Positions 17,145-25,109 are shown, counted from the stretch's first letter. The stretch is 52,135 nt of DNA from Alphaproteobacteria bacterium (GCA_016125135.1 WGMJ01000023.1:1-52135); one strand, 5' to 3'. The notes: a model not told the origin generated them from the sequence alone. A program made the numbers and translations.

Positions 17145-18044
17145 GTAATAAAAATCCATGTCGTCAATAAAATTGCGCGCACCAATGACAAATTTCCATT
17201 TTCTTTTTTCATCGCGCTGGATTGAACCAATAAAATTCCGAGTGTCAAAATAATTCTGGCTTAATATTTCATGGATTATAGGGTCGATTCTTACCCCCTT
17301 TTGTTCTAATTTATTTTCCTGCGCGTAATTAATTTCTTTTTTCAGTAATTCCATCGAATTTTGGAATATATTTTCAAATAAATCCTGCGCCTTTTTTGTA
17401 CGCTTTTTCATGTTTCTATTCTTTGCGGGTAAAATAAATAATTTACCGTACTGAATAATATCCATGAAAATTAAAATAGAGACGTATTTTTTATACTCAA
17501 TTTCGGGGGAGTAATACTTTTGTAAATTCTGTAAAAAATATGGGTAGGTGTTTTTCCCGTCCCTATCATTAAATCCGTATATTTTATCGGCATGGGTATA
17601 GGCTTGCCGCTGTGACATATCTTCCTTGGTAAGAAAATAAATTAATTGGCAACATCTGACACGTTGCTCATAGTCATGTTTTATTGTTCTACCGGACTTC
17701 CAGTTATTCCTCACAACCTCATTGAGCCAATTTACGTTATGTCCGGTATCGCGCCTATAATGTAAGCAAAGCTCTGAAATGGCGGCTTCCGCTATTTCTT
17801 TAATGCTACGGTCGAGGGGGTTTTCCGATTTTATTCCAGTAAAATCATTTTTTAATTCTTTTCGTAATGCCTTGAGTCTATTTATTGATTGTTCTTCTTC
17901 GCTAATGGTTTTTGATTCGGGAAATGTATCAAAAAGTCCCTTTTCGGCGGCCATTTTGCCTAAAATGGTAGGTTCCGGTGCGCTCCTGATAGTTTCTTTC
18001 ACTGCCTCATCGAGCGTAATTTTTTTAATGGTCATTTGTTGCAC
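17127..18044 (-). CDS. Hypothetical protein, 305 aa, downstream of integrase
   Basis: I do not recognise it. The protein is soluble, very rich in Lys, Glu and Asn, and mostly helical by appearance, with no membrane segment. A central stretch (RVRCCQLIYFLTKEDMSQRQAY) looks like a folded helical core. The gene overlaps the 3' end of the integrase gene by 20 bp on the same strand (an alternative ATG at 18035 would still overlap), so the two are probably translated from one message. Codon use is AT-rich, typical of the element. Confidence 0.55.
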   Translation of the reverse strand: MQQMTIKKITLDEAVKETIRSAPEPTILGKMAAEKGLFDTFPESKTISEEEQSINRLKALRKELKNDFTGIKSENPLDRSIKEIAEAAISELCLHYRRDTGHNVNWLNEVVRNNWKSGRTIKHDYEQRVRCCQLIYFLTKEDMSQRQAYTHADKIYGFNDRDGKNTYPYFLQNLQKYYSPEIEYKKYVSILIFMDIIQYGKLFILPAKNRNMKKRTKKAQDLFENIFQNSMELLKKEINYAQENKLEQKGVRIDPIIHEILSQNYFDTRNFIGSIQRDEKRKWKFVIGARNFIDDMDFYYSVQPK

Positions 18045-19215
18045 TCGCTTTTTGTTCTAGCCCCGCGCTAAACCTTTTGCCGATGGTGTCGGAAGCCCGT
18101 TTTGCCTGTATATCGGCCATATGCGCGTATCGCTGTGTTGTGTGCATCTGCGTATGGCCTAGCAGTTTACCAATCTCTGAAAGGCTCAAACCGGCCTCGA
18201 TGCCTGTTGAGGCGTAGCTATGGCGTAAATCATGCATACGAAAATCCTGCAACCCCGCGTTTTCTCTCACAGCATCCCATGTTTTACGGGGATAGGCCAG
18301 CGGCTTGTTCTTAAAAATAGGGCTAGGCAACAGGTACGGAGTATTTTCAATGCGCGGTAGTTTTTTCAAAATTGCGATGACGGGGTTGTTTAGGTGAATG
18401 GTGCGCCGCCCCGTTTTTGAATCAGGAAGTTCTATAGTTTTACGCTCAAAATCGACCCACTCCCATTTTGCTGTGCGTATCTCGCTCCCCCGCGCTCCCG
18501 TCATCCATAGTAAGCGAATAAGCGCAAGTGCGTAAGGACATTCCGTATTATCCGTTTCCATTTCATTCAGCGTATTAAGCAGCCGCTTTCCTTCTTCACG
18601 TGATAAATAGCGTTCTCTCGGCTTTTCAGCATATTTCTTGATATGTCGTACAGGGTTTGTGCCTTCCTCGCGGATGCCCCATTTTTCGGCCAGCGCAAAC
18701 ATTTTAGAAAGCACGGCGCGTACATGGTTTGCCAGTACAGGTGTTTTCTTGAGGCTTAGATGTAGTTTTTCTATATCGTGCTTCGTTATGTCTCTAACGT
18801 AGATATGGCCTAGTTTTGGCCTGATGTGTGCCTTGATGTATTTGTTGTCGTCATAAACACTGCTTGGCTTTTTATGAATTTCCGCATGTTCTTTGATGTA
18901 TTTATCGCATAGCTGTGAAACGGTGAGTGCCGTTTTATAAAGGTTCTTTTCCGCCATAGGGTTTTTCCCGAAGCGTACCTGTGCGAAAATATCACCGGCC
19001 AGTTTACGAGCCTGTTGCAAAGTAATCTGGCCGTGTGTGCCTATGGTATATTTCCCCTGTTTTCTTGACGGTAGGCGGTATTTACAGATGTAGACGCGCT
19101 TGCCTTTTGGCGTAATTTTTATACCAAAACCCGTTTGCTTTTTATCCCATACCGCGTACTCTTTTTCGGCTGGCTGTAACGCTTCGATAAGCGTTTTTGT
19201 AAGATCGTTTTTCAT
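18025..19215 (-). CDS. Tyrosine-recombinase integrase
   Basis: The 396-aa P4-type integrase has an N-terminal DUF4102 arm-binding domain (GFGIKITPKGKRVYICKYR), a core-binding SAM-like domain and a catalytic domain with the Arg of TGARGSEIR, HDLRHSYAS, the second His of LLGHTQ and the nucleophile Tyr363 in TQRYAHM, all intact. It catalyses recombination between the tRNA anticodon-loop core and the element's attP. It reads away from attR, with a terminal direct repeat 18 bp upstream of its start, which could let integrase repress itself. Confidence 0.93.
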   Translation of the reverse strand: MKNDLTKTLIEALQPAEKEYAVWDKKQTGFGIKITPKGKRVYICKYRLPSRKQGKYTIGTHGQITLQQARKLAGDIFAQVRFGKNPMAEKNLYKTALTVSQLCDKYIKEHAEIHKKPSSVYDDNKYIKAHIRPKLGHIYVRDITKHDIEKLHLSLKKTPVLANHVRAVLSKMFALAEKWGIREEGTNPVRHIKKYAEKPRERYLSREEGKRLLNTLNEMETDNTECPYALALIRLLWMTGARGSEIRTAKWEWVDFERKTIELPDSKTGRRTIHLNNPVIAILKKLPRIENTPYLLPSPIFKNKPLAYPRKTWDAVRENAGLQDFRMHDLRHSYASTGIEAGLSLSEIGKLLGHTQMHTTQRYAHMADIQAKRASDTIGKRFSAGLEQKASATNDH

Positions 19216-19232
19216 CGTATCCCACTTCTAAA

Positions 19233-19255
19233 TAGGAACCGTATAGGTACCAACG
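19233..19255 (+). repeat. Element-end direct repeat, right copy
   Basis: TAGGAACCGTATAGGTACCA followed by ACG is the partner of 9731-9753 with two differences. It lies between the integrase start and attR, where arm-type integrase sites or an operator are expected. It contains GGTACCA, also a part of the iteron unit. Confidence 0.6.
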
Positions 19256-19370
19256 GTTAGAAATAAGCATATCCCTATATTGCCCCATGAGTCAAACAAC
19301 TCATTGAAATATAACAATTTATATCCTTGTGGGTATTAGGAGAAATGCATAGACAATGGGGGAACGAATA

Positions 19371-19428
19371 ACTTAAAATCCCTCGGGAGTTAAATCCCGT
19401 GCCGGTTCGATTCCGGCCGTGAGCACCA
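19371..19428 (+). pseudogene. attR core with 3' half of the split host tRNA-Leu(UAA)
   Basis: ACTTAAAATC (19371-19380) is the att core. 19381-19428 continues as anticodon stem, long variable arm (CTCGGGAGTTAAATCCCG), T arm (GGTTCGATTCC), acceptor strand CGTGAGC, A and CCA. The bases to the left (from the element) do not form a D arm or acceptor stem, so no functional tRNA exists here. The halves at 9583-9623 and 19381-19428 fit each other without mismatch in acceptor and anticodon stems. Confidence 0.88.
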
Positions 19429-19558
19429 TCCTACTGTTCAAACTGTTCAATAAAGTCCAGCGAAGTACGAAAAACTCTAATGCTGAAGCCGACCTCCCGC
19501 GATTAATTGTTCTATAACATCCAGGACTGTCTATTGACATTTGCAGCGAAGTGGGGGT

Positions 19559-19675
19559 ACTTAAAATGCCTTTAATCGCTCAGCAATCCAAGGGCAAATG
19601 GGGCTTATCGTGGCAAATCTAAGTGCATAGAATCTGGATTTAAATTTCTCGGGGAATTAAATTCTGTGCCCATTA
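19559..19675 (+). repeat. Decayed att/tRNA relics beyond attR
   Basis: ACTTAAAAT recurs at 19559-19567 after GTGGGGGT, similar to the GGGGGAA that precedes attR. At 19625-19671 a second segment reads GCATAG, then TTTAAATTTCTCGGGGAATT and AAATTCTGTGCC, which aligns with the attR region (GCATAG..., core, CTCGGGAGTTAAATCCCGTGCC) with scattered changes. They look like old attR junctions of related elements. The rest of 19429-19749 holds no gene that I can support. Confidence 0.5.
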
Positions 19676-19749
19676 TATACACGCCAAACTAATATTCAGC
19701 TACCCACTATCTTTTTGACTTATAAAGTTTTTTAATAAGTCATGGTATG

Positions 19750-19765
19750 TTAACCTTTTGTTAAC
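19750..19765 (+). promoter_or_regulatory. Exact CtrA box before the J-domain/ankyrin gene
   Basis: TTAA-CCTTTTG-TTAAC matches the CtrA consensus TTAA-N7-TTAAC without mismatch. It ends 49 bp before the ATG. A TATTAG hexamer starts 17 bp after the box, where a -10 would be expected if the box covers the -35. Confidence 0.55.
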
Positions 19766-19814
19766 TCAACTATGATAGCCTGTATTAGGAAGTATGGTTT
19801 ATAGGGTAGTGTGA

Positions 19815-21032
19815 ATGGCTAAACAGACGCTTTATGATGTTTTGGGAGTATCTAGTACAGCAAGTTTTGAGGAAATTAAACGTGCGTTTAGGAAATGTGC
19901 TCTAAAGTTTCACCCTGATCATAATATAAAGGTGCAAGACACCGACAATGAATTACTTTTTAAGCAAATTATAGCAGCCCATCAAGTGTTACATGATCCC
20001 ACGAAACGTCGTGAATATGATGATGCCGGTGCGTTTACTATGCAAGGAGAATGGCACCGTGTAAAAGACTTTTGGAAGGAACACTCTGGGACCAGACAGG
20101 AAGCTGAACCATATCAGCCTGGAAGTAACGTGCAGCAGGATATACCCACAATGGAGATATCTGCTGAGGAATATGGTGAATATTTGCATAAAAAGCATCG
20201 TCAGGAGGAGGTAGAAGCTATTACAGGAGATTTTGCGCGAGACGTTTTCTCAAGAGCGCGCGAGTTAATATTAAATGTTGCATCTGAAGAAGCCTCTGAG
20301 CCTGCTTTCTCGCGAGGAAATAATGTTACACAAGAATTAGGAAAAGCATTCATTGGAGCCATTGCCCGAAAGGATGTTGATACTACGAAGCGATTACTGG
20401 AATTACATCCTGACCTTATTGATTTTGTCGACCACGATGGCGAATGGGTTTTTGGTTACCAGTTTAGTAAAGGATTTATGGGGGTTCACTGGGCGGCAGC
20501 AATGGGCTGCCCACGCATTATGATGCTATTAGTTGAGCATATTTTTGAGCATCGCCCAGCACATTACAATGAATATATGAATGCACAAGAACCTACGTTA
20601 GGATCTTTTCCTCTACATATTATTAGTGGCCAGCAAGATTGGTTTATTGGCGGCCCGGTCAGCCAAGTATTGCCGGGTAATCCAGACAGAACAAAAACTG
20701 CTATTATTTTAATCGCGTTCGGTGGGGATATCAACGCTCAGAATACCCAGAGTAGCAAGCCTATACATTTTGCAGCTTGTTTTGGGAAAATAGGAGTAAT
20801 TCAGGTATTAAAAGCGGCAGGAGCTAATATATATGAACCTGCTGATGACAATGGACTTACTCCAATTTCAGCCGCAAAAAGTTATGCAGGTGAGCCGGTA
20901 CCTTTTGGTATGGAGGATATGGGGATCGGAGGAGATTTTGGTAACCAACGGGTTCCACAAGCTCTTTTAATGCCTAAGTTAATTTTTGGAAAAAATACGC
21001 AAGCGGCGCTGCCCGAAAGAAGTCTGAAGTAA
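19815..21032 (+). CDS. J-domain protein with ankyrin-like repeats
   Basis: The 405-aa product has an N-terminal DnaJ domain (residues 3-70) with the HPD motif at 33-35, which would stimulate an Hsp70 ATPase. There is no G/F region or zinc finger, so it is not DnaJ itself. After a charged linker, residues about 175-370 hold degenerate ankyrin-like units (MGVHWAAAMGCPRIMMLLVE, KPIHFAACFGKIGVIQVLKA, GLTPISAAKSYAGE). No signal peptide. Ankyrin proteins with J domains are candidate effectors or scaffolds in host-associated bacteria, but this is inference. It sits next to the element's attR relics and has a CtrA box. Confidence 0.75.
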   Translation: MAKQTLYDVLGVSSTASFEEIKRAFRKCALKFHPDHNIKVQDTDNELLFKQIIAAHQVLHDPTKRREYDDAGAFTMQGEWHRVKDFWKEHSGTRQEAEPYQPGSNVQQDIPTMEISAEEYGEYLHKKHRQEEVEAITGDFARDVFSRARELILNVASEEASEPAFSRGNNVTQELGKAFIGAIARKDVDTTKRLLELHPDLIDFVDHDGEWVFGYQFSKGFMGVHWAAAMGCPRIMMLLVEHIFEHRPAHYNEYMNAQEPTLGSFPLHIISGQQDWFIGGPVSQVLPGNPDRTKTAIILIAFGGDINAQNTQSSKPIHFAACFGKIGVIQVLKAAGANIYEPADDNGLTPISAAKSYAGEPVPFGMEDMGIGGDFGNQRVPQALLMPKLIFGKNTQAALPERSLK

Positions 21033-21087
21033 GTAGAGTAAGCTAATGCGACGGGACGGGGCATTGCTGCTTGAAAACATACTGCAA

Positions 21088-21279
21088 CTATATGGAAGCG
21101 GCGGTTTCTTTCTCCTCGTAGGTGACTGTGCCGCTTTTATCAAGCTGCTTAATAGCAGGGCCGTATAATATTTCACCATCGGTATTAAAGCGTGAGCCGT
21201 GGCAGGGACAGTCCCACGATTTTTCGCTGCTATTCTTCAGTTTTCTATGTGATGAGCAGTTGAAAGCACCAATGTTCCA
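21088..21279 (-). pseudogene. Stump of a Rieske [2Fe-2S] oxidoreductase gene
   Basis: On the minus strand the frame ending at the TAG at 21088 reads SSEKSWDCPCHGSRFNTDGE then ILYGPAIKQLDKSGTVTYEE. CPCHGSRF is the second cluster-binding motif of Rieske domains, and the tail is typical of FAD-dependent oxidoreductases with a C-terminal Rieske domain. Upstream of it the frame loses similarity near 21250 and is closed by a stop at 21280. The first C-x-H motif and the whole dehydrogenase part are missing, so this is a remnant. Confidence 0.7.
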
Positions 21280-21969
21280 TCAAAGAGCAGTGCGGTATAT
21301 GTTCCTGAAAAGCAGCACATAAAGCAGCATGAAATAGTAGAAATAAAGCTCCTGGACTTCGCTGGTGCGGGTAAAGAGGTGGAGATGGTAATGGCCTAAC
21401 TGGTCGACGATGCGCTCGTACACACGTGGCAGAATGGCCAGTAGTGCAGTAACGAACAGCGCGCTATCTGGCAATAAAGGCGTTATTTTTGACGGAATTT
21501 TCGATAGGGCTAAAGGGCTTAAGGTCCGAAGGAGCGGCATCAACAGCCCGCCAACGATAACGCTGAGTTCCAGCATCGCACGGGGTTTTTGGTCAAACCA
21601 GCTGGACATATTATGCAGGTTAGTTTCATGCTGGTTGTTCAGCTTTTCAAGCGGCTCCGGTGTTTGCCAACCCACATAATGTTGCCCGTAGCTGATTTCT
21701 TCCAGTAGTATGAAGATAGTGGCTACCCCGCACAACCCAAGCCAGCAGATTATATAGCGAGGAAGCTTTTTGTGCTGACGGCAGAGCAGCAGTAGAATGT
21801 AGCTTGCACATAGGAAAAGCACGCCAACCTGCAGGCTTTCCACCAACCCCAGCTCGCTGGTAGTAAGGCCTGGAAAAAGCTGTATAAAGCCATGCTGCGC
21901 CCCCAGTAGAAAAACGAAGGTGAGGGAGGGTATAATATACGCTAACCAAGTTCTATAAGTGGGTTTCAT
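21280..21969 (-). CDS. Uncharacterised multi-pass membrane protein
   Basis: The 229-aa protein has about six hydrophobic segments (for example LAYIIPSLTFVFLLGA, VGVLFLCASYILLLL, WLGLCGVATIFILL). A conserved-looking loop, LEEISYGQHYVGW followed by LNNQHETNLHN, is shared by a family of bacterial membrane proteins without known function. The start overlaps the antiporter stop by 4 bp (ATGA), so it is the second gene of that operon. Confidence 0.65.
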   Translation of the reverse strand: MKPTYRTWLAYIIPSLTFVFLLGAQHGFIQLFPGLTTSELGLVESLQVGVLFLCASYILLLLCRQHKKLPRYIICWLGLCGVATIFILLEEISYGQHYVGWQTPEPLEKLNNQHETNLHNMSSWFDQKPRAMLELSVIVGGLLMPLLRTLSPLALSKIPSKITPLLPDSALFVTALLAILPRVYERIVDQLGHYHLHLFTRTSEVQELYFYYFMLLYVLLFRNIYRTAL

Positions 21970-23648
21970 CGGGTTAATTTGCGCATTTGCTTTACGGCGT
22001 TATCGGCGGCATCATCGAATGGGAGGAATACTATATCAGCGCCTTTCTTTTTCAACTGTTTTGCTTCATTGGCATAGTGAGAAGATACAGCAATTTTTCC
22101 CGTGTATTTTTCCCGTTTCAGTCCGTCTATTAAAACCAGCCGCGGGTCCTCATGCGTTAGGCCCACATCATGTTGCGGCATGGCGGAAATAACCCATTTT
22201 ACGGATTTAAGTGGTAATGAGCTGATAAATTCATGATTACACGCATCACCATACACGGCATCGTAACCTGCCGCGCGCCAGTTCCGCACTTCATCAGGAT
22301 TAAAATCCACAGCCAGAATTTTAACCTTATCTTTACGCAATTGTGCGGCGATAGCTGAGCCGTATCGGCCTAGGCCGAATAGAATGACGTCGTATTTTGT
22401 GTATTCTGTCATGCGCTTATCCTCGGCTTTTTCGCGTAAAGGGGTCTTGCGTTCGAAGATCGCCAGGGCAGGTTCCAGCCAGCGATAAAGCGTGTGGGAG
22501 TAGGTGATCATATATACGGACAGGGCAATGGTAATAAGCCCGACCAGCGTTACCAGCCCCAGCGCATCGGCATTCACATGCCCCAGTGTCATGCCCATGG
22601 CCATGAAAATGAGCGAGAATTCGCTAATCTGCGCCACGGTAAGCCCAGCTAAAAACCCGGTGCGTTTACGGTAGCCCATATAGCCCATGATGGCCATAAC
22701 GATCAAAGGGTTACCGATGAGTACAAATATGGAGAAGGCGAGGGCGGGCAGTACCTGCGCGCCGAGAAGGCTTAAATCCAGCTGTGCGCCAAGAGCAATG
22801 AAGAAGAACAGCAGCAGAAAATCGCGTAGGCTGGAGAGGCGTGCTACGATGGCTTCGCGGAAGGGCGTGGAGGCAAGCGATACGCCCGCGAGCAATCCGC
22901 CCAGTTCTTTGCTGAAATCAAAGTGACTACCCAGGGATGCCAGCAGGGCGGCCCAACCTATCGCGAAAGTAACCAGTAATTCCGGCGAGTGGGCAATACG
23001 GTTCATGAGTGGCGTGGCAAGATAGCGAATAAACAGCCCAACGCAGGCTAGCAGGATAGTGCCATAAAACAGTACCGTGCCGATTTGTAGCCATGCGCCG
23101 GTGTGTTCTTCGCTGCCTACACCAAAGGCAGAGAGCCCCATCATGGCCAGCACGACGAACAGATCCTGCACAATCAAAAAGCCGATAGCGATGCGGCCAT
23201 GCAGTGCATCCACTTCTTTTTTATCCGAGAGCAATTTAACGATGATAATGGTGCTGGAGAAGGTAAGCGCTACCGCAACATAGAGTGAAGTGATGGTATC
23301 CAGTCCTAACGCCAGCCCTATGAAGAAGCCAATCACGGCGGTGAAAAGCACTTGCCCAAGGCCTGTTGCAACGGAGACTGCGCCCAAGGTGCGCACCAGT
23401 TTTAAATCCAGCTTTAGCCCGACCAGGAACAGCAGCACCGCGATGCCCAGTTCTGCCAGTAGCTCGATATTTTCATGGGATTGTACAATGCCTAGTGCAG
23501 AAGGCCCGGCCATGACGCCCACAGCGATAAAACTTACAACCATCGGTTGGCGTAATAACAGGCCAATGAATCCCACCAGTGCCGCTAGTGCCAGCAACGC
23601 GGTTAGCTCATAAAAAGGCGAGGCATGGACAAAGCTGAGATCAAACAT
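21966..23648 (-). CDS. CPA2-family cation:proton antiporter with TrkA-N domain
   Basis: This 560-aa protein has an N-terminal transporter of about twelve helices (LRQPMVVSFIAVGVMAGPSA, LLFLVGLKLDLKLV, LAGVSLAST) of the KefB/YbaL type and a C-terminal RCK/TrkA-N Rossmann domain (VILFGLGRYGSAIAAQLR, then ILAVDFNPDEVR) that binds a nucleotide and gates transport. It would exchange K+ or Na+ for H+ across the inner membrane. A coupled 229-aa membrane protein follows with a 4-bp overlap. Confidence 0.88.
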   Translation of the reverse strand: MFDLSFVHASPFYELTALLALAALVGFIGLLLRQPMVVSFIAVGVMAGPSALGIVQSHENIELLAELGIAVLLFLVGLKLDLKLVRTLGAVSVATGLGQVLFTAVIGFFIGLALGLDTITSLYVAVALTFSSTIIIVKLLSDKKEVDALHGRIAIGFLIVQDLFVVLAMMGLSAFGVGSEEHTGAWLQIGTVLFYGTILLACVGLFIRYLATPLMNRIAHSPELLVTFAIGWAALLASLGSHFDFSKELGGLLAGVSLASTPFREAIVARLSSLRDFLLLFFFIALGAQLDLSLLGAQVLPALAFSIFVLIGNPLIVMAIMGYMGYRKRTGFLAGLTVAQISEFSLIFMAMGMTLGHVNADALGLVTLVGLITIALSVYMITYSHTLYRWLEPALAIFERKTPLREKAEDKRMTEYTKYDVILFGLGRYGSAIAAQLRKDKVKILAVDFNPDEVRNWRAAGYDAVYGDACNHEFISSLPLKSVKWVISAMPQHDVGLTHEDPRLVLIDGLKREKYTGKIAVSSHYANEAKQLKKKGADIVFLPFDDAADNAVKQMRKLTR

Positions 23649-23706
23649 ATCAACTTTTCATAGCATAATCTGGCTAAATGGAAAGGTGAATTAACCCTGG
23701 AAAATT

Positions 23707-24222
23707 CTAATTGCAGCTACCGTAAGAGCCTGCTGCGCAGATGGTTTCGCCGTCTATCCAGGTGGCGCCTGAAAGGTCGGCCTTCATGAAATCTGCATCA
23801 GTAATCGTTGCGCCAGTAAAATTGGCACCGTGAAGTATGGCGCCGAAAAAACGTGTGCGGGTAAGATTAGCGCCGCTAAAGTTAGCCTTTGTAAGCACCG
23901 CTTTGGTGAAATCGGTTTCTATCAACTGGGCGCCGGTAAAATTAACCGCCACCAGTTTTGCACCGAAAAACTTGGCACGGCGGATGTCGGCGTCCGAGAA
24001 GTTACTATTGCTTGCATCGGCACGTGCGAAAGTGGCCTCGCGCAGGGTTGAGCCGGAAAGATCCTGGTCGGCCAGGGTTTCGCCGTCAAAATAGCAGCGC
24101 CGCCAGTTGACGCCGGGCGCAGCTACATCGTTACAGCCCGCCAGCGAAAGCCGAGGTAAGCCCAGAGTGAGGGCGCCGGCACAAAGTAAAATAACTGCCA
24201 GTATCCATCGAAATTTTGCCAT
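23707..24222 (-). CDS. Exported pentapeptide-repeat protein
   Basis: The 171-aa product begins with a signal peptide (FRWILAVILLCAGALTLGL) and then about sixteen A(D/N)LXX-type repeats (STLREATFARADASNSNFSD, ANFSGANLTRTRFFGAILHG), expected to form a right-handed quadrilateral beta-helix. The ATG at 24222 (MAKFRW) places the signal peptide at the N-terminus; an upstream start at 24264 would bury it. The C-terminus carries two Cys (ICAAGSYGSC). Function unknown. It is divergent from apaG, 30 bp away. Confidence 0.75.
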   Translation of the reverse strand: MAKFRWILAVILLCAGALTLGLPRLSLAGCNDVAAPGVNWRRCYFDGETLADQDLSGSTLREATFARADASNSNFSDADIRRAKFFGAKLVAVNFTGAQLIETDFTKAVLTKANFSGANLTRTRFFGAILHGANFTGATITDADFMKADLSGATWIDGETICAAGSYGSCN

Positions 24223-24252
24223 ATGCGTTATTTTATAGTAAAAGTTCCTGCT

Positions 24253-24645
24253 ATGTATAGTCAAACCTCACATAATATTCGCGTTACCGTGCTCGTGGAT
24301 TACCTCCCGAACGAATCGCGCCCGCAAGAAGGGCTGCATGCCTGGTCGTATCAGGTGGAGATTGAGAATTTGCAGGATTATGCCGTACAGTTACTGCGCA
24401 GGCATTGGACCATTACCGATATGAATGGGATTACCAAAGAGGTAAAGGGGCCGGGGGTAGTGGGCCAGCAGCCTGTTATAGAGGCGGGCGAGCGGTTTGA
24501 TTACACCAGCGGCACCTGGCTGAATACGACATCAGGCATGATGTTTGGCACCTATACGATGCTGGATATTGATGGCAATGAATTCGATGTAACCATCCCC
24601 GCCTTTTCGCTTGATGTGCCGGGAGCGAAGCTCCGCGCTAATTAG
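24253..24645 (+). CDS. apaG: ApaG domain protein (Co2+/Mg2+ efflux protein ApaG)
   Basis: This 130-aa fibronectin-III-like fold protein has the family marks IRVTVLVDYLPNES, WSYQVEIENLQDYAVQLLRRHWTITD, VKGPGVVGQQPVIEAGERFDYTSG and MFGTYTMLD. The length equals the family's usual 125-130 residues when the ATG at 24253 is used. Its exact role is unsettled; in Salmonella it affects cobalt and magnesium efflux. It is convergent with the zeta subunit gene, 7 bp between stops. Confidence 0.88.
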   Translation: MYSQTSHNIRVTVLVDYLPNESRPQEGLHAWSYQVEIENLQDYAVQLLRRHWTITDMNGITKEVKGPGVVGQQPVIEAGERFDYTSGTWLNTTSGMMFGTYTMLDIDGNEFDVTIPAFSLDVPGAKLRAN

Positions 24646-24652
24646 TGCGGTC

Positions 24653-24985
24653 TTAAAGTTCGCCTTCGGTTTGCAGGGTTTCGATGGCCTTTTCATAGCA
24701 GGCCATCATTTTATCCTGAATCTGCTCAAGCGTTACATTCACGCCCTTAGCGCGCATGTCGTTCAAAATTCGCTCAGCAATTTCATCTACCGTACGTTTG
24801 CCCACGCCGTATTTTACAATATCCAGCGCATAGGTAAGCGATTCTTCTTCATTCAGATGCATCTGCTGAGCTGCCCACAGGCCGATAAATTTACGGCGAC
24901 GCGCACGAATTTTAAAGATTTTTTCCTGATCCTGGGCAAACTTATTCTCATGGGCCCGTTCCCGTTTAGTAAGGTTGTCAATCAT
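24653..24985 (-). CDS. DUF1476 protein, F1-ATPase inhibitor zeta subunit
   Basis: The 110-aa all-helical protein (TKRERAHENKFAQDQEKIFK at the N-terminus, then RRRKFIGLWAAQQM) matches DUF1476, shown in Paracoccus to be the zeta subunit that binds F1 and blocks ATP hydrolysis. The family is confined to Alphaproteobacteria and so supports the taxonomic call. The inhibitory part is the basic N-terminal helix. AAGGAG lies 7 bp before the ATG. Confidence 0.9.
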   Translation of the reverse strand: MIDNLTKRERAHENKFAQDQEKIFKIRARRRKFIGLWAAQQMHLNEEESLTYALDIVKYGVGKRTVDEIAERILNDMRAKGVNVTLEQIQDKMMACYEKAIETLQTEGEL

Positions 24986-25027
24986 GGCAAAACTCCTTAT
25001 CGCTTGTGAAAAATACTATACAGCGCA

Positions 25028-25081
25028 TATAAATTACTTTATGAATGCGTCATGGTGATAACATGACCATGCTGATTTATA
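25028..25081. promoter_or_regulatory. Nested inverted repeat before purC
   Basis: TATAAAT (25028-25034) pairs with ATTTATA (25075-25081). Inside, GTCAT and ATGAC as well as ATGGT and ACCAT form overlapping palindromes around GATAAC. It lies 28 bp before purC and could be an operator or a leader hairpin. Confidence 0.35.
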
Positions 25082-25109
25082 AAGCAAAAAAGCCCAGGAT
25101 TTAAAGTTT

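Larger units (their letters stand above)
9614..19380. mobile_element. Integrative element of about 9.8 kb in the anticodon loop of tRNA-Leu(UAA)
   Basis: Boundaries are the 10-bp direct repeat ACTTAAAATC at 9614-9623 (attL) and 19371-19380 (attR), which lies within the anticodon loop of the reconstructed host tRNA. Contents left to right: tRNA-Leu(UAA), CoiA-like nuclease, 225-aa protein, structured RNA plus secreted transglutaminase-like protein, AlpA-like HTH, CHC2-like protein, Toprim-DUF927 helicase, iteron array, PD-(D/E)xK protein, 305-aa orphan and tyrosine integrase. There is no relaxase, conjugation or capsid gene, so it resembles a replicating satellite or P4-like integrated plasmid that would need help to transfer. 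It is AT-richer than the flanking housekeeping genes. Confidence 0.88.
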
